Positions 53,465 to 64,000 of a stretch of DNA of 64,000 nt are shown here, piece after piece; the first letter of the stretch is position 1, and each line of letters starts with the position of its first letter. Below the pieces are notes generated by a model. The model had not been told where the DNA came from. It was given only the letters and a program-made list of their open reading frames with translations, and ran no database searches. The translations under genes and the position numbers were made by a program. This DNA comes from Aureisphaera sp963669405 (lineage in GTDB: Bacteria; Bacteroidota; Bacteroidia; Flavobacteriales; Flavobacteriaceae), in contig CAXXHF010000002.1 in assembly GCA_963669405.2 (NCBI GenBank), positions 434,001 through 498,000 on the forward strand. The letters are read 5' to 3'.

Positions 53465-55831
53465 TTGAAAAAAATAATTACACTGACTCTAGTATTAATG
53501 AGTCTTATAGTAACTGCCCAAAACAAATACACACTTAGCGGAACCCTTACTGAAGCAGCAACAGGAGAAACCTTGATTGGAGTGAATGTTATAGTTCCTT
53601 CCCTTCAAACTGGAACCATTACCAATGAATATGGTTTCTATTCCATCACACTACCAGAAGGAGAATACGAAGTCGTATATAGCAGCTTAGGTTTTGTATC
53701 TAAACGAATCAATGTTTCATTAACCCAGAATGTAACCCAAAGTATCTTTTTGGAAAACGACACAGAACAATTGGATGAAGTTGTTATCAGTGCAGATGTG
53801 GAACGGGCCAACATCAAAGCTCCTCAGATGAGTGTGAATACATTAACAGCAGGAACCATTAAAAGTATTCCTGTGGTCTTGGGTGAAGCTGATGTCATTA
53901 AGTCAATTTTGCTATTACCGGGTGTCACCAATGCTGGAGAAGGTTCTTCGGGTTTTAACGTCCGTGGAGGCGCCGCAGATCAAAATTTAATTCTATTGGA
54001 CGAGGCAACTATTTTTAACTCCTCTCATCTATTTGGATTCTTTTCTGTTTTTAATCCCGATGCCATCAAGGATGTAAAATTGTACAAGGGAGGAATTCCA
54101 TCCCGTTATGGAGGTCGCGTTTCTTCGGTTCTCGAAATATTTCAGAAGGAAGGAAACAGCAAAGAGTTGAAAATTAATGGTGGAATTGGTGTAGTAGCTA
54201 GTCGTTTGTTGGCCGAAGGCCCTATTGTTAAGGACAAAGCCGCATTTTTAATTGGTGGTAGGGCATCTTATGCCCATTTGTTTCTTCCACTATTCGATAT
54301 TGACAATAGCGCCTATTTCTATGACCTAAACACCAAAATCAATTACCGTATCAATGATAGAAATAGTATTTTCCTATCTGGTTATTTTGGAAGGGATCTA
54401 TTCGATATTAATGACAGCTTCACCAATATTTATGGAAATGCGGTAGGAAACTTTAGATGGAATCATATTTTTTCAGATAAACTGTTCTCAAATCTTTCCC
54501 TTATCTATTCAGATTATTTTTATGGACTGGAACTCGATTTTGTAGGTTTTGAATGGAATTCAGGTATCCAAAATTTCAACCTTAAATACGACCTTAAACA
54601 TTACCTAACAGATAAACTTCAAATAAATTACGGAGCAAATAATATTTATTACAGTTTCAATCCTGGTAAAATAGAACCAAACAATCCCGATTCTGGAATT
54701 GTTGAAGAACAACTTATAAAAAAATACGCCAATGAATCTGCTGTCTATGTAGATATAGAACATGACATTACAGATAAGCTTAGTGTAGAATACGGTTTGC
54801 GTGTAAGCCATTTTATTCGGTTTGGACAAGATGAATTGAACGTATATCGTGATAATAACCCCGTAGAGTTCGACCCTTTCTTGCTTATTTATCAAGAAGC
54901 AGAGCCTATAAATACTGTAGCATCGAGCCGAAGTGATCAATTAGAATCCTACACCAATTTTGAGCCCAGAATTTCAGCCTCTTACGTGTTTAATGATGAT
55001 TTTTCCATTAAGGGTAGTTATACCAGACTCTCCCAATACCTACATTTATTATCCAATACCAGTTCTCCTACCCCTTTAGATGTATGGACTCCCAGTGGCC
55101 CTTTTGTAAAACCACAATTATTGGATCAGTACGCCTTTGGGGTATTCAAAAATTTAAGTAATGGTGATTTTACGATAGAATCTGAAATATACTATAAAGA
55201 CATTCAAAATAGAATTGACTACATAGATGGCGCAGACCTCATTGCCAATAACGCTATAGAACAGGTTATCCTAAACGGTGAAGCGCGTGCTTATGGTTTG
55301 GAGTTTTTACTTCGAAAAAATACTGGAAAGCTACAAGGCTGGTTGGCATATACCCTTTCCAAATCTGAACAGCGCACCTTACCCCGCAACGAAAATGAAA
55401 CAGGTATCAATTTTGGAGAATGGTACAATACTCCGTATGATAAACCCCATGATATTTCCATGTATACTAATTACGAATGGAATGACAAATGGAGTTTCAA
55501 CGCCAATTTTGTGTTTCAAACAGGACGTCCAACCAACTACCCTATTGGACAGTTCGTCTTCCAAGACGTAGTGGTTCCCTATTACGGTTTACGTAATGTA
55601 GAACGCTTACCCAGCTATCATAGAATAGATGTTTCTGCAGTTTTAAAACCCCGTAAAAATAAAAATCGCAATTGGCAGAGTGAGTGGGTCTTTAGTATTT
55701 ACAATTTATATAACAGACGCAATGCAGCTTCTATTAATTTTAGGGAAAATGCTGATACTGGAATCAATGAAGCGGTACGTACTTCCATCTTTGGTATTGT
55801 ACCTGCTGTAACCTATAATTTCAAATTTTAA
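53465..55831 (+). CDS. TonB-dependent outer-membrane receptor
   Basis: A 788-residue outer-membrane transporter energised by TonB. The start is TTG at 53465, which begins the signal peptide (KKIITLTLVLMSLIVTAQ); an earlier GTG lies inside the icd terminator and is rejected. A carboxypeptidase-regulatory-like domain (about 20-105; GETLIGVNVIVPSLQTGTIT) is followed by the plug (about 115-220; GVTNAGEGSSGFNVRGG, DEATIFNSSHLFGFFSVFN). The rest is the beta barrel, ending in aromatic Phe (YNFKF). It is followed by two DUF4249 lipoprotein genes, probably its surface partners. The ligand is unknown. Confidence 0.92.
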   Translation: MKKIITLTLVLMSLIVTAQNKYTLSGTLTEAATGETLIGVNVIVPSLQTGTITNEYGFYSITLPEGEYEVVYSSLGFVSKRINVSLTQNVTQSIFLENDTEQLDEVVISADVERANIKAPQMSVNTLTAGTIKSIPVVLGEADVIKSILLLPGVTNAGEGSSGFNVRGGAADQNLILLDEATIFNSSHLFGFFSVFNPDAIKDVKLYKGGIPSRYGGRVSSVLEIFQKEGNSKELKINGGIGVVASRLLAEGPIVKDKAAFLIGGRASYAHLFLPLFDIDNSAYFYDLNTKINYRINDRNSIFLSGYFGRDLFDINDSFTNIYGNAVGNFRWNHIFSDKLFSNLSLIYSDYFYGLELDFVGFEWNSGIQNFNLKYDLKHYLTDKLQINYGANNIYYSFNPGKIEPNNPDSGIVEEQLIKKYANESAVYVDIEHDITDKLSVEYGLRVSHFIRFGQDELNVYRDNNPVEFDPFLLIYQEAEPINTVASSRSDQLESYTNFEPRISASYVFNDDFSIKGSYTRLSQYLHLLSNTSSPTPLDVWTPSGPFVKPQLLDQYAFGVFKNLSNGDFTIESEIYYKDIQNRIDYIDGADLIANNAIEQVILNGEARAYGLEFLLRKNTGKLQGWLAYTLSKSEQRTLPRNENETGINFGEWYNTPYDKPHDISMYTNYEWNDKWSFNANFVFQTGRPTNYPIGQFVFQDVVVPYYGLRNVERLPSYHRIDVSAVLKPRKNKNRNWQSEWVFSIYNLYNRRNAASINFRENADTGINEAVRTSIFGIVPAVTYNFKF

Positions 55832-56707
55832 ATGAAAAAAATAGGATATATATTTATTGTCTTATGTCTTAGCCTAAGTTGCGAAGACGTGGTTGAAATA
55901 GATGTAACCTCAGAAGAGCCCCGACTCATATTTGAGGCCATCTTGCGGTACAATCTCGTATCTCCAAATGAAAACAGGATTAGTGTATCTACCACTGGAT
56001 CGTTTTTTGATGAAGTTGAACCTTCACTATTAGAGCGTATACAACTTCAAGACGTAACTAATGGAGGCGTGGGTTTTTATGCACCTGATCCAGATATATT
56101 TGGAGATTATATTCCTGGGGCAGATGGAATACCCATATACGATCTTCTCTACCTTACTGGTGAACCAAACCCAGAAAACTCATTGGTTTTAACTTTTGAA
56201 TATGAAGAAGAGCTTTATTTGGCATTTGCTAATTATGTTCCCGCTCCAGAATTTATATCAGTAACCCAAGGAACTGAGACTACACTTAATGATGATGAAA
56301 CGGAAATAATACTAAGTTTTATGGATCCAGAAGATGAGGATAATTTTTACGTCTTTGGCTTTGGTAATGGAGAATATACGGTTATAGAAGATACATTCTT
56401 TAACGGTCAAGAATATACTTTCTCATACTTTTCTAGTCAAAATTTGGAGCCCAACGATGATCTATTAGTTACAATGTGGGGAGTTGACGAGCCATTTTAT
56501 AATTATATGCGCCAATTAATAGAGCAAAGTGAGCGTGGAGAAAACACCCTATTTCAAACTCCCGTTAGCACTGTACGAGGAAACATACTAAAAGTAGAGG
56601 ACATAGATAATGTTGATTTATTTAACAATGTAGGACGACCCCAAGATTTTATACTAGGCTATTTCGCAGTAGTGCAAGAACATACTGCAACGCTGACAAT
56701 TCAATAA
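55832..56707 (+). CDS. DUF4249 lipoprotein (copy 1)
   Basis: A 291-residue lipoprotein: signal peptide ending LSLSC (Cys17) with acidic residues after it (CEDVVEID), which in Bacteroidota favours transport to the cell surface. The rest matches the DUF4249 family by its EEPRLIFEA start and the terminal pattern GNILKVEDIDN ... FILGYFAVVQEHTATL. It follows the TonB receptor with no gap and precedes a paralogue. DUF4249 proteins are typically partners of TonB receptors, comparable in position to SusD, but their ligands are unknown. Confidence 0.87.
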   Translation: MKKIGYIFIVLCLSLSCEDVVEIDVTSEEPRLIFEAILRYNLVSPNENRISVSTTGSFFDEVEPSLLERIQLQDVTNGGVGFYAPDPDIFGDYIPGADGIPIYDLLYLTGEPNPENSLVLTFEYEEELYLAFANYVPAPEFISVTQGTETTLNDDETEIILSFMDPEDEDNFYVFGFGNGEYTVIEDTFFNGQEYTFSYFSSQNLEPNDDLLVTMWGVDEPFYNYMRQLIEQSERGENTLFQTPVSTVRGNILKVEDIDNVDLFNNVGRPQDFILGYFAVVQEHTATLTIQ

Positions 56708-56740
56708 AAAAGCAATGAGATTTCCATTAATTCAAAAAAA

Positions 56741-57589
56741 GTGAAAAAGATTATATACTTAACAATTCTGGCATTGGGATTAATATCCTGTGAAGATGTG
56801 ATAGAGGTAGATCCGCCAACCGAAGAACCAAGGTTAATCATAGATGCTTTGATTCGTGTAGATACATCTGAACCTCTTGCCGAAGCAAGAGTGGTTATTA
56901 CCCAGACAAGCTCATTTTTTGAAAGCCCCACCCCAATATCTGTAGATCAGATCACGATGCTCAATATAGAAAACCCGCCGTCTGGGCCTGATTCTGGGGT
57001 ATTACCTCAAGTAGCTCCTGGCGTATACTCCAAGTTCTTTGCTACCGAAGATATCACCCAAGACGAATGGCTACTGCAAGTGAACTATCAAGGAAATATT
57101 TACATTGCCTTTGCAGAATTTGTTCCAGCTGTACCTATAGATGCTATTGAACAAGGAGATGGATCTATTTTCGACGAAGACGATACGGAGGTCATTGTGA
57201 CCTTTACCGATGCCGATGAACGTGACGATTTTTATTTATTCGATTTCGATTTCGGGAATTTCCTAGCTACCGAAGATGAATTTTATCAAGGGCAAACTTT
57301 TGAGTTTTCCTATTTCTACGATGAAGAATTAGAGGTGGGTGAAGAAGCAGAAATTGGTATTCTAGGTATTAATGAGGAGTTTTTCAATTATATGACTACG
57401 CTCATCGAACAAAGCGAGGGTAGTTTTGGCCCCTTTGAGACCCCAGTGGTTACCGTACGCGGTAATTTCATTAATGTTACAGATATTGACAATAATGGTA
57501 CCTTCAATAATGTAAACGACCCCAATAATTTTGCCTTGGGTTATTTTGCCATTGCCGAAGAATACAAGACCACTTTCGTAGTTCAATAA
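56741..57589 (+). CDS. DUF4249 lipoprotein (copy 2)
   Basis: A 282-residue paralogue of the preceding gene. The start is GTG. The signal peptide ends LGLISC (Cys17) followed by EDVIEVDPPTEEPRLIIDA, and the C-terminal end has GNFINVTDIDNNGTFNN and FALGYFAIAEEYKTTF, closely matching copy 1. The acidic residues after the lipidated Cys again suggest surface exposure. It is third in the TonB receptor operon. Whether the copies bind different ligands cannot be judged. Confidence 0.87.
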   Translation: MKKIIYLTILALGLISCEDVIEVDPPTEEPRLIIDALIRVDTSEPLAEARVVITQTSSFFESPTPISVDQITMLNIENPPSGPDSGVLPQVAPGVYSKFFATEDITQDEWLLQVNYQGNIYIAFAEFVPAVPIDAIEQGDGSIFDEDDTEVIVTFTDADERDDFYLFDFDFGNFLATEDEFYQGQTFEFSYFYDEELEVGEEAEIGILGINEEFFNYMTTLIEQSEGSFGPFETPVVTVRGNFINVTDIDNNGTFNNVNDPNNFALGYFAIAEEYKTTFVVQ

Positions 57590-57660
57590 GCTATTACGTG
57601 TTATACTGAAATTGAATCTCCATTTTTAAAAATAGGATACAAAAGGATGTATTTAATACG

Positions 57661-57668
57661 TATTTTTG
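57661..57668 (+). promoter_or_regulatory. -7 box TATTTTTG of murQ
   Basis: A perfect TANNTTTG 22 bases before the murQ TTG start. No -33 element is clear. Confidence 0.4.
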
Positions 57669-57690
57669 GAGAACCTTAAACACCATACAA

Positions 57691-58506
57691 TTGTCGTTTA
57701 CTAAAACAACAGAACAAGATTCCCACTACGATCATCTCGAGAATATGAGTGTTCGTCAATTGTTACAGCATATCAATAATGAAGACAAAACCGTTCCATT
57801 AGCTGTAGAAAGGGCTTTACCTCAAATTGAGATTTTATCTGAAAAAGTAGCCAATGCCTTAAAAAATGGCGGAAGATTGTTCTATTTGGGAGCTGGAACC
57901 AGCGGACGACTGGGAATTGTTGATGCCAGTGAATGTCCTCCTACATTTGGTGTATCTCATGATTTAGTAATAGGATTGATCGCTGGGGGAGATTCTGCCA
58001 TTCGTAAAGCTGTGGAATTTGCGGAAGATTCCGAAAACCAAGGGTGGGATGATCTACAAAATTATTCTATTTCAGATAAAGACATCGTTATTGGTATTGC
58101 GGCATCAGGAACCACTCCGTATGTCATTGGTGCCTTAAAAAGATGTAATGAAGAAGGTATTGCTACTGGTTGCATTACATGCAATGAAAATAGTCCTTTG
58201 GCAAATACTGCAAAACACCCGGTAGTGGTTGTGGTAGGCCCCGAATTTGTTACAGGAAGCTCTCGCATGAAAGCTGGTACTGCGCAAAAATTAGTACTGA
58301 ATATGATTAGTACTACTGCCATGATTCAATTAGGAAGGGTAAAAGGGAACAAGATGGTCGACATGCAATTGAGCAATAATAAATTGGTAGATCGTGGCAC
58401 CCGTATGGTCATGGATGCCTTGAATATAAAAGAAGATGAAGCCGAGTTTCTACTGAAACAACATGGAAGTGTTAGAAAAGCAATTAACGCCTATACCAAT
58501 GGATGA
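57691..58506 (+). CDS. murQ: N-acetylmuramic acid 6-phosphate etherase MurQ
   Basis: MurQ cleaves the lactyl ether of MurNAc-6-phosphate to GlcNAc-6-phosphate and D-lactate, in recycling of cell-wall sugars. The 271-residue protein has the SIS domain with GAGTSGRLGIVDASECPPTFG (about 70-90) and the family stretch GSSRMKAGTAQKLVLNMIS. The start is TTG. It is slightly short compared with E. coli MurQ but complete at both motifs. The MurNAc importer is not in the window. Its end overlaps the next small gene by eight bases. Confidence 0.95.
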   Translation: MSFTKTTEQDSHYDHLENMSVRQLLQHINNEDKTVPLAVERALPQIEILSEKVANALKNGGRLFYLGAGTSGRLGIVDASECPPTFGVSHDLVIGLIAGGDSAIRKAVEFAEDSENQGWDDLQNYSISDKDIVIGIAASGTTPYVIGALKRCNEEGIATGCITCNENSPLANTAKHPVVVVVGPEFVTGSSRMKAGTAQKLVLNMISTTAMIQLGRVKGNKMVDMQLSNNKLVDRGTRMVMDALNIKEDEAEFLLKQHGSVRKAINAYTNG

Positions 58507-58735
58507 AACCAATCAAAAATACACAGACAAGAAACTTTTAGTAAAAGGGTTGAAGCGCTTAGCATTTGCTTTGCCATTGCTTGTACTTACTACTTACATT
58601 CTCACATTTGCATTTTTAAATAAAGAAACTATTCCTCTTTATATCTTTTTGTCATTAGGCATTATTGCTATGGGGTTAACCATATACCTTCTATTTGGAG
58701 GGATCAAGCTTGTAATGAAAAGCTTGTTCCATTAA
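58499..58735 (+). CDS. DUF6095-type small membrane protein
   Basis: A 78-residue protein with two TM helices (about 18-40 and 45-67; LAFALPLLVLTTYILTFAFL and LYIFLSLGIIAMGLTIYLL). It starts at ATG 58499 inside the end of murQ, so the two are translationally coupled. It matches small flavobacterial proteins named DUF6095. Function is unknown. It is convergent with the protective-antigen-like gene, 66 bases away. Confidence 0.75.
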   Translation: MDETNQKYTDKKLLVKGLKRLAFALPLLVLTTYILTFAFLNKETIPLYIFLSLGIIAMGLTIYLLFGGIKLVMKSLFH

Positions 58736-58801
58736 TAAAAAAGAACAACGTTTCCTCTAAAAATTAAACTGCCGAAGACATACACCCAAATAAATTCAAA
58801 T

Positions 58802-60520
58802 TTATGCAGTACCTACTTTGTATTTCTTTGGATTTAAAGGATCTGGATCATTTTTGTCCCAATCCCCATCCCCATCGGTATCGTTGTTATTAGGATCTGT
58901 ACCCATTTCCTTTTCTTTTGCATCTGGAAGTCCATCTTTATCGGCATCCTCTTCTTTAGGGCTGGAATAAACCTTAGTCCCAAAAGTATCATACGGTGGA
59001 AAAGTAATTCCATTCTTCATTTGTATATCCCAACCCTTTTTTACTTCATCCCCATCCAAAATACCATCTCCATCATAATCACGGGAATCGGTAATTCCAT
59101 TTTGCAAGGCTAATTCAGGACTATCATACGTACCGTACATGAATTCTTCACTCGCAAACAAACCGTCATTATCTTCGTCAGTTACATAAAGCAAGTAAAG
59201 CGCGCTTCCGCCTGGAACCATGACATCTTCCATCCTCGTATCTTTACTTATCCGAATATCTTTTGATCCAACCAAGGTCCAAAAACCTGATAAGGAATCA
59301 TTCCTTTCGATATATTGATTGGATCGGTCATCCCAAATACCTGTTATCACTTGAATGGAATCTGAATCATTTTGGGCTATCATTTCTGTTTTATAATCCA
59401 AATCCAATATTTTCGTCATTATGTCTGACAAATATTCGCCTTTGTTGGCCCCTTTCGTTTTTCGAATATTCGTAGCGATCCTTTTCCGTAGGGTATTTCC
59501 GTTACCATAGTCTATATGAATGTAAGCGGTTTTAGCATTGGTTTCTTGTTGTACATAGGAAAAGCTGGTTTGTGTTTGCGTTTCTGCATCGTACTTACTC
59601 AACTCAAAATGATTCACTTCTAAGATCAGTCTCTCTGGTTCAGCCATCAATTCCAAAGCCAAATCACCAGATATAGTAGATTCTACCCTAATATTTTTTC
59701 TAATTTCATTAGGTCCTAATGTTATTTCTTTAAAACCCACAGTATTTAATTGAGCTACGCTTCTATAATTATTAGGATTGTTTAAATCTCGTTGAATTGC
59801 TGTTACCGTAATCTCTTCTAACGTATAACTTAATTCACCAGAATTCTTGATATTGACTTGAGCAGCTATGGTACCATCAATAATTTTCCAATTTTTACCT
59901 TCAATATTTTTAGCCATTTTGCCGTAGGCTGATCGACTATCAGAAGAAGAAGATTTTGAAACGCTTGAAGTATTTGTATAAGCATAACCAGCTGTCGCAC
60001 TCACTTCTGCTGTAACTTTTGCTGAAGGCACTAAACTAGCCTCGGCCTCGACACTAACACTAGCCGATATTTCTGCAGACACCTCATGTGTATTGGTATC
60101 TTGTGTTTGGCTCGAAGAACTTTGACCATATTCCAGATTTACAGTGGTTTCATTCTCAGAAATAGCATTTCCTCCTCGCTCAACATTTGCCCTAATCATT
60201 GTGCTCCCAGTTAAATCAATCTCCAAAACTGGAGCATTGGCAATGAGTGGATGGTATGCAAAAGAATATTCGTTGACTTCTTGAAAATCATTCAAACCAT
60301 CCCCATCTGTATCACTTATGATGGGAGATGTATAATGGGTATTAATTTCTACTCCATCCATAAGACCATCCCCATCAGAATCACTATTATTGGGATCACT
60401 TCCCCAAATTTCCATTTCATCTCTATTGGTTAATCCATCTCCATCCATGTCTTTATCGCTACAGGAAATTAATAAAAGAGGGATGCTAACAAATAAACAG
60501 AAGTATAATTTTAAGGTCAT
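58802..60520 (-). CDS. lipoprotein resembling the pore-forming core of anthrax protective antigen (binary toxin B-like)
   Basis: A 572-residue exported lipoprotein (lipobox LISC, Cys20, then SDKDMDGD, acidic, suggesting surface display). Residues about 22-82 hold calcium-binding DxDxDG repeats (DSDGDGLMDGVEIN; DTDGDGLNDFQEV). HPLIANAPVLEIDL (90-103) then matches protective antigen HPLVAAYPIVHVDM. A Ser/Thr-rich alternating stretch (about 130-200) sits where PA has its membrane-inserting loop, followed by GTIAAQVNIKNSGELSY (compare PA ARLNANIRYVNTGTAPIY). QQETNAK (324-330) and RKRIA (345-349) match PA QETTAR ... ERRIA. The C-terminal ~130 residues carry more DxDxDG repeats instead of PA domains 3-4. 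PA residues are recalled from memory. No partner enzyme gene and no furin-like site were seen. Confidence 0.78.
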   Translation of the reverse strand: MTLKLYFCLFVSIPLLLISCSDKDMDGDGLTNRDEMEIWGSDPNNSDSDGDGLMDGVEINTHYTSPIISDTDGDGLNDFQEVNEYSFAYHPLIANAPVLEIDLTGSTMIRANVERGGNAISENETTVNLEYGQSSSSQTQDTNTHEVSAEISASVSVEAEASLVPSAKVTAEVSATAGYAYTNTSSVSKSSSSDSRSAYGKMAKNIEGKNWKIIDGTIAAQVNIKNSGELSYTLEEITVTAIQRDLNNPNNYRSVAQLNTVGFKEITLGPNEIRKNIRVESTISGDLALELMAEPERLILEVNHFELSKYDAETQTQTSFSYVQQETNAKTAYIHIDYGNGNTLRKRIATNIRKTKGANKGEYLSDIMTKILDLDYKTEMIAQNDSDSIQVITGIWDDRSNQYIERNDSLSGFWTLVGSKDIRISKDTRMEDVMVPGGSALYLLYVTDEDNDGLFASEEFMYGTYDSPELALQNGITDSRDYDGDGILDGDEVKKGWDIQMKNGITFPPYDTFGTKVYSSPKEEDADKDGLPDAKEKEMGTDPNNNDTDGDGDWDKNDPDPLNPKKYKVGTA

Positions 60521-60664
60521 AATTATATTAGTTTAATAGTTACTATTTAAATTATGGGGAGGTCGTTAAAAACGAGTAATACTAGGAAAATCTCTATCTA
60601 AATGTAGCATTAAAATGTTGAAGATTAACATTTTAATCGATGACAGACTGAAAAAATAGATGAA
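60521..60664. other. spacer between the protective-antigen-like gene and the rRNA operon terminator
   Basis: About 145 AT-rich bases upstream of the lipoprotein gene. No coding frame, tRNA or obvious TANNTTTG box on the minus strand was recognised. Confidence 0.4.
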
Positions 60665-60667
60665 GTA

Positions 60668-60706
60668 TAAAAAAAGCCCCTGGATCCATTTGGAACCAGG
60701 GGCTGT
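60668..60706 (-). terminator. Rho-independent terminator of the rRNA operon
   Basis: An AGCCCCTGG/CCAGGGGCT hairpin immediately after 5S rRNA, followed on the minus strand by a run of seven T. Confidence 0.93.
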
Positions 60707-60708
60707 AA

Positions 60709-60815
60709 GAAGGCGGTGACCTACTTTTCCACAAACGCAGTATCATCGGCGCAAACGGGCTTAACTTCTCTGTTCGGAAAGGTAAGAGGTGAGCCCCGTC
60801 GCTATAACCACCTTA
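60709..60815 (-). rRNA. rrf: 5S ribosomal RNA
   Basis: About 107 bases with the 5S helix I ends pairing (AAGGTGG at the 5' end with CCGCCTT at the 3' end) and the conserved CCGAACAGAGAAGTTAAGC loop region. The ends are placed from the terminal stem and could be off by a few bases. It is last in the rRNA operon. Confidence 0.95.
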
Positions 60816-61003
60816 GTTTTTCAATTCCTGCGAAGGCGGGGATCCCCAATGAGGCCCCTATTGCCTAGGCAACGAAAGGTCCCTGCCTTGGCAGGGATAG
60901 ATATCTTAACATAGAGGGAAAAGAGAAACAAGCGGAAGCAACGGTTTTGAACACACATCTTTGTAAAGAGTGCCTCCCCCCGCCCTGGGGCGGGGGAAAA
61001 CGT
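60816..61003 (-). other. 23S-5S internal transcribed spacer with strong hairpins
   Basis: About 188 bases without a gene. It contains two related inverted segments (TTCCTGCGAAGGCGGGGA at 60825-60842 and TCCCTGCCTTGGCAGGGA at 60880-60897) and a GC-rich hairpin near 60975-60999 (CCCCCGCCC ... GGGCGGGGG). These probably form processing stems, or an inserted short interspersed repeat. Confidence 0.7.
60825..60897. repeat. inverted repeat pair in the 23S-5S spacer
   Basis: The left arm TTCCTGCGAAGGCGGGGA and right arm TCCCTGCCTTGGCAGGGA are inverted and similar, each also a self-complementary hairpin, about 37 bases apart. The CCTGCGAAGGCRGG core resembles short interspersed repeats known in many bacterial genomes (recalled, not searched). 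Confidence 0.6.
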
Positions 61004-63818
<2,815 letters not shown>

Positions 63819-64000
63819 GTACTTTTTTGCTCTTTAATGAGTTATATTCAATATCGAGCATATCTCGCGATATGCCCTAAAAATTATTGCTTTTCTCGTA
63901 TTTCTTTTCCCAATATGTCAATGAACTGTCCGGACCCCCGTGGAATCAACTGCCCAAAATAACGGCAGCGAATCAGAAACCAGCGGTTGCTGTCCTTGGT
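63819..64000 (-). other. 16S-23S internal transcribed spacer, 3' part (continues past window edge)
   Basis: This is the leader of 23S rRNA on the minus strand. It contains GTTCATTGACATATTGGGAAAAGAAATACG, a stretch commonly seen in flavobacterial 16S-23S spacers. No tRNA was found in this part; any tRNA-Ile/Ala would be beyond the edge. Confidence 0.75.

Noticed and set aside
58868..60455. Interpretation of the lipoprotein as merely a thrombospondin-type-3 repeat protein
   Set aside because: The calcium repeats explain only the two ends; the central 260 residues follow the protective antigen order of motifs, which repeats alone do not.

Overview
The window is a chromosomal segment from a member of the Bacteroidota, almost certainly a (probably marine) Flavobacteriaceae. 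The signs are: four secreted proteins with type IX secretion system (T9SS) C-terminal sorting domains; a PorD-like gene next to coaBC, an rpoZ-like gene and bamD; Bacteroidota-type -7 promoter boxes (TANNTTTG); an RprX/RprY-like two-component pair; a monomeric NADP-isocitrate dehydrogenase; a long glyceraldehyde-3-phosphate dehydrogenase; and TonB receptor/DUF4249 lipoprotein genes. The genus cannot be fixed by eye.

Layout. 1-6.2 kb: the end of a potassium channel, miaA, then leftward rprX-rprY and a glycosyltransferase/YbbR/coaE operon. 6.2-25.6 kb: a 1200-residue T9SS-secreted protein, fabI, recN, the bamD-rpoZ-coaBC-porD envelope/coenzyme operon, dapA, ligA, and two tandem paralogous secreted fibronectin-III proteins. 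25.8-31.6 kb: aquaporin, a GNAT-prmC-LOG operon, then rightward ribD, an EamA transporter and a YigZ protein. 31.7-36 kb: dnaA, a low-molecular-weight phosphatase, a secreted sugar-dehydrogenase-like protein and an RsmI-like methylase. 36-43.4 kb: two peptidoglycan lytic enzymes, dapF, an HtrA protease, glyceraldehyde-3-phosphate dehydrogenase and a CPBP protease. 43.6-47 kb is an accessory stretch: a LOV-like PAS protein without the photoactive cysteine, an AT-rich two-gene unit (2-TM SLATT-like protein plus DUF925-type nucleotidyltransferase) and a Tat-exported Gfo/Idh oxidoreductase. 47-53.4 kb: trmD, a pseudouridine synthase, rplS, an intergenic region that looks like a structured RNA gene, and icd. 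53.4-58.7 kb: a TonB receptor with two DUF4249 lipoproteins, and murQ. 58.8-60.5 kb: a lipoprotein resembling the pore-forming core of anthrax protective antigen. From 60.7 kb to the right edge: 5S and 23S rRNA on the minus strand; 16S lies beyond the window.

Most genes are housekeeping: envelope biogenesis (bamD, porD, mltG, dapA, dapF, murQ), replication and repair (dnaA, ligA, recN), translation (miaA, prmC, trmD, rplS, rRNA) and cofactors (coaBC, coaE, ribD). The best candidates for undescribed biology are (1) the orphan protective-antigen-like lipoprotein just downstream of the rRNA operon, (2) the SLATT-like/nucleotidyltransferase pair, which resembles the parts list of a nucleotide-signalled membrane effector system, and (3) the possible non-coding RNA between rplS and icd. 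Several genes also share a TANNTTTG box ending only 4-8 bases before the start codon, which predicts leaderless or nearly leaderless mRNAs and helps choose starts.
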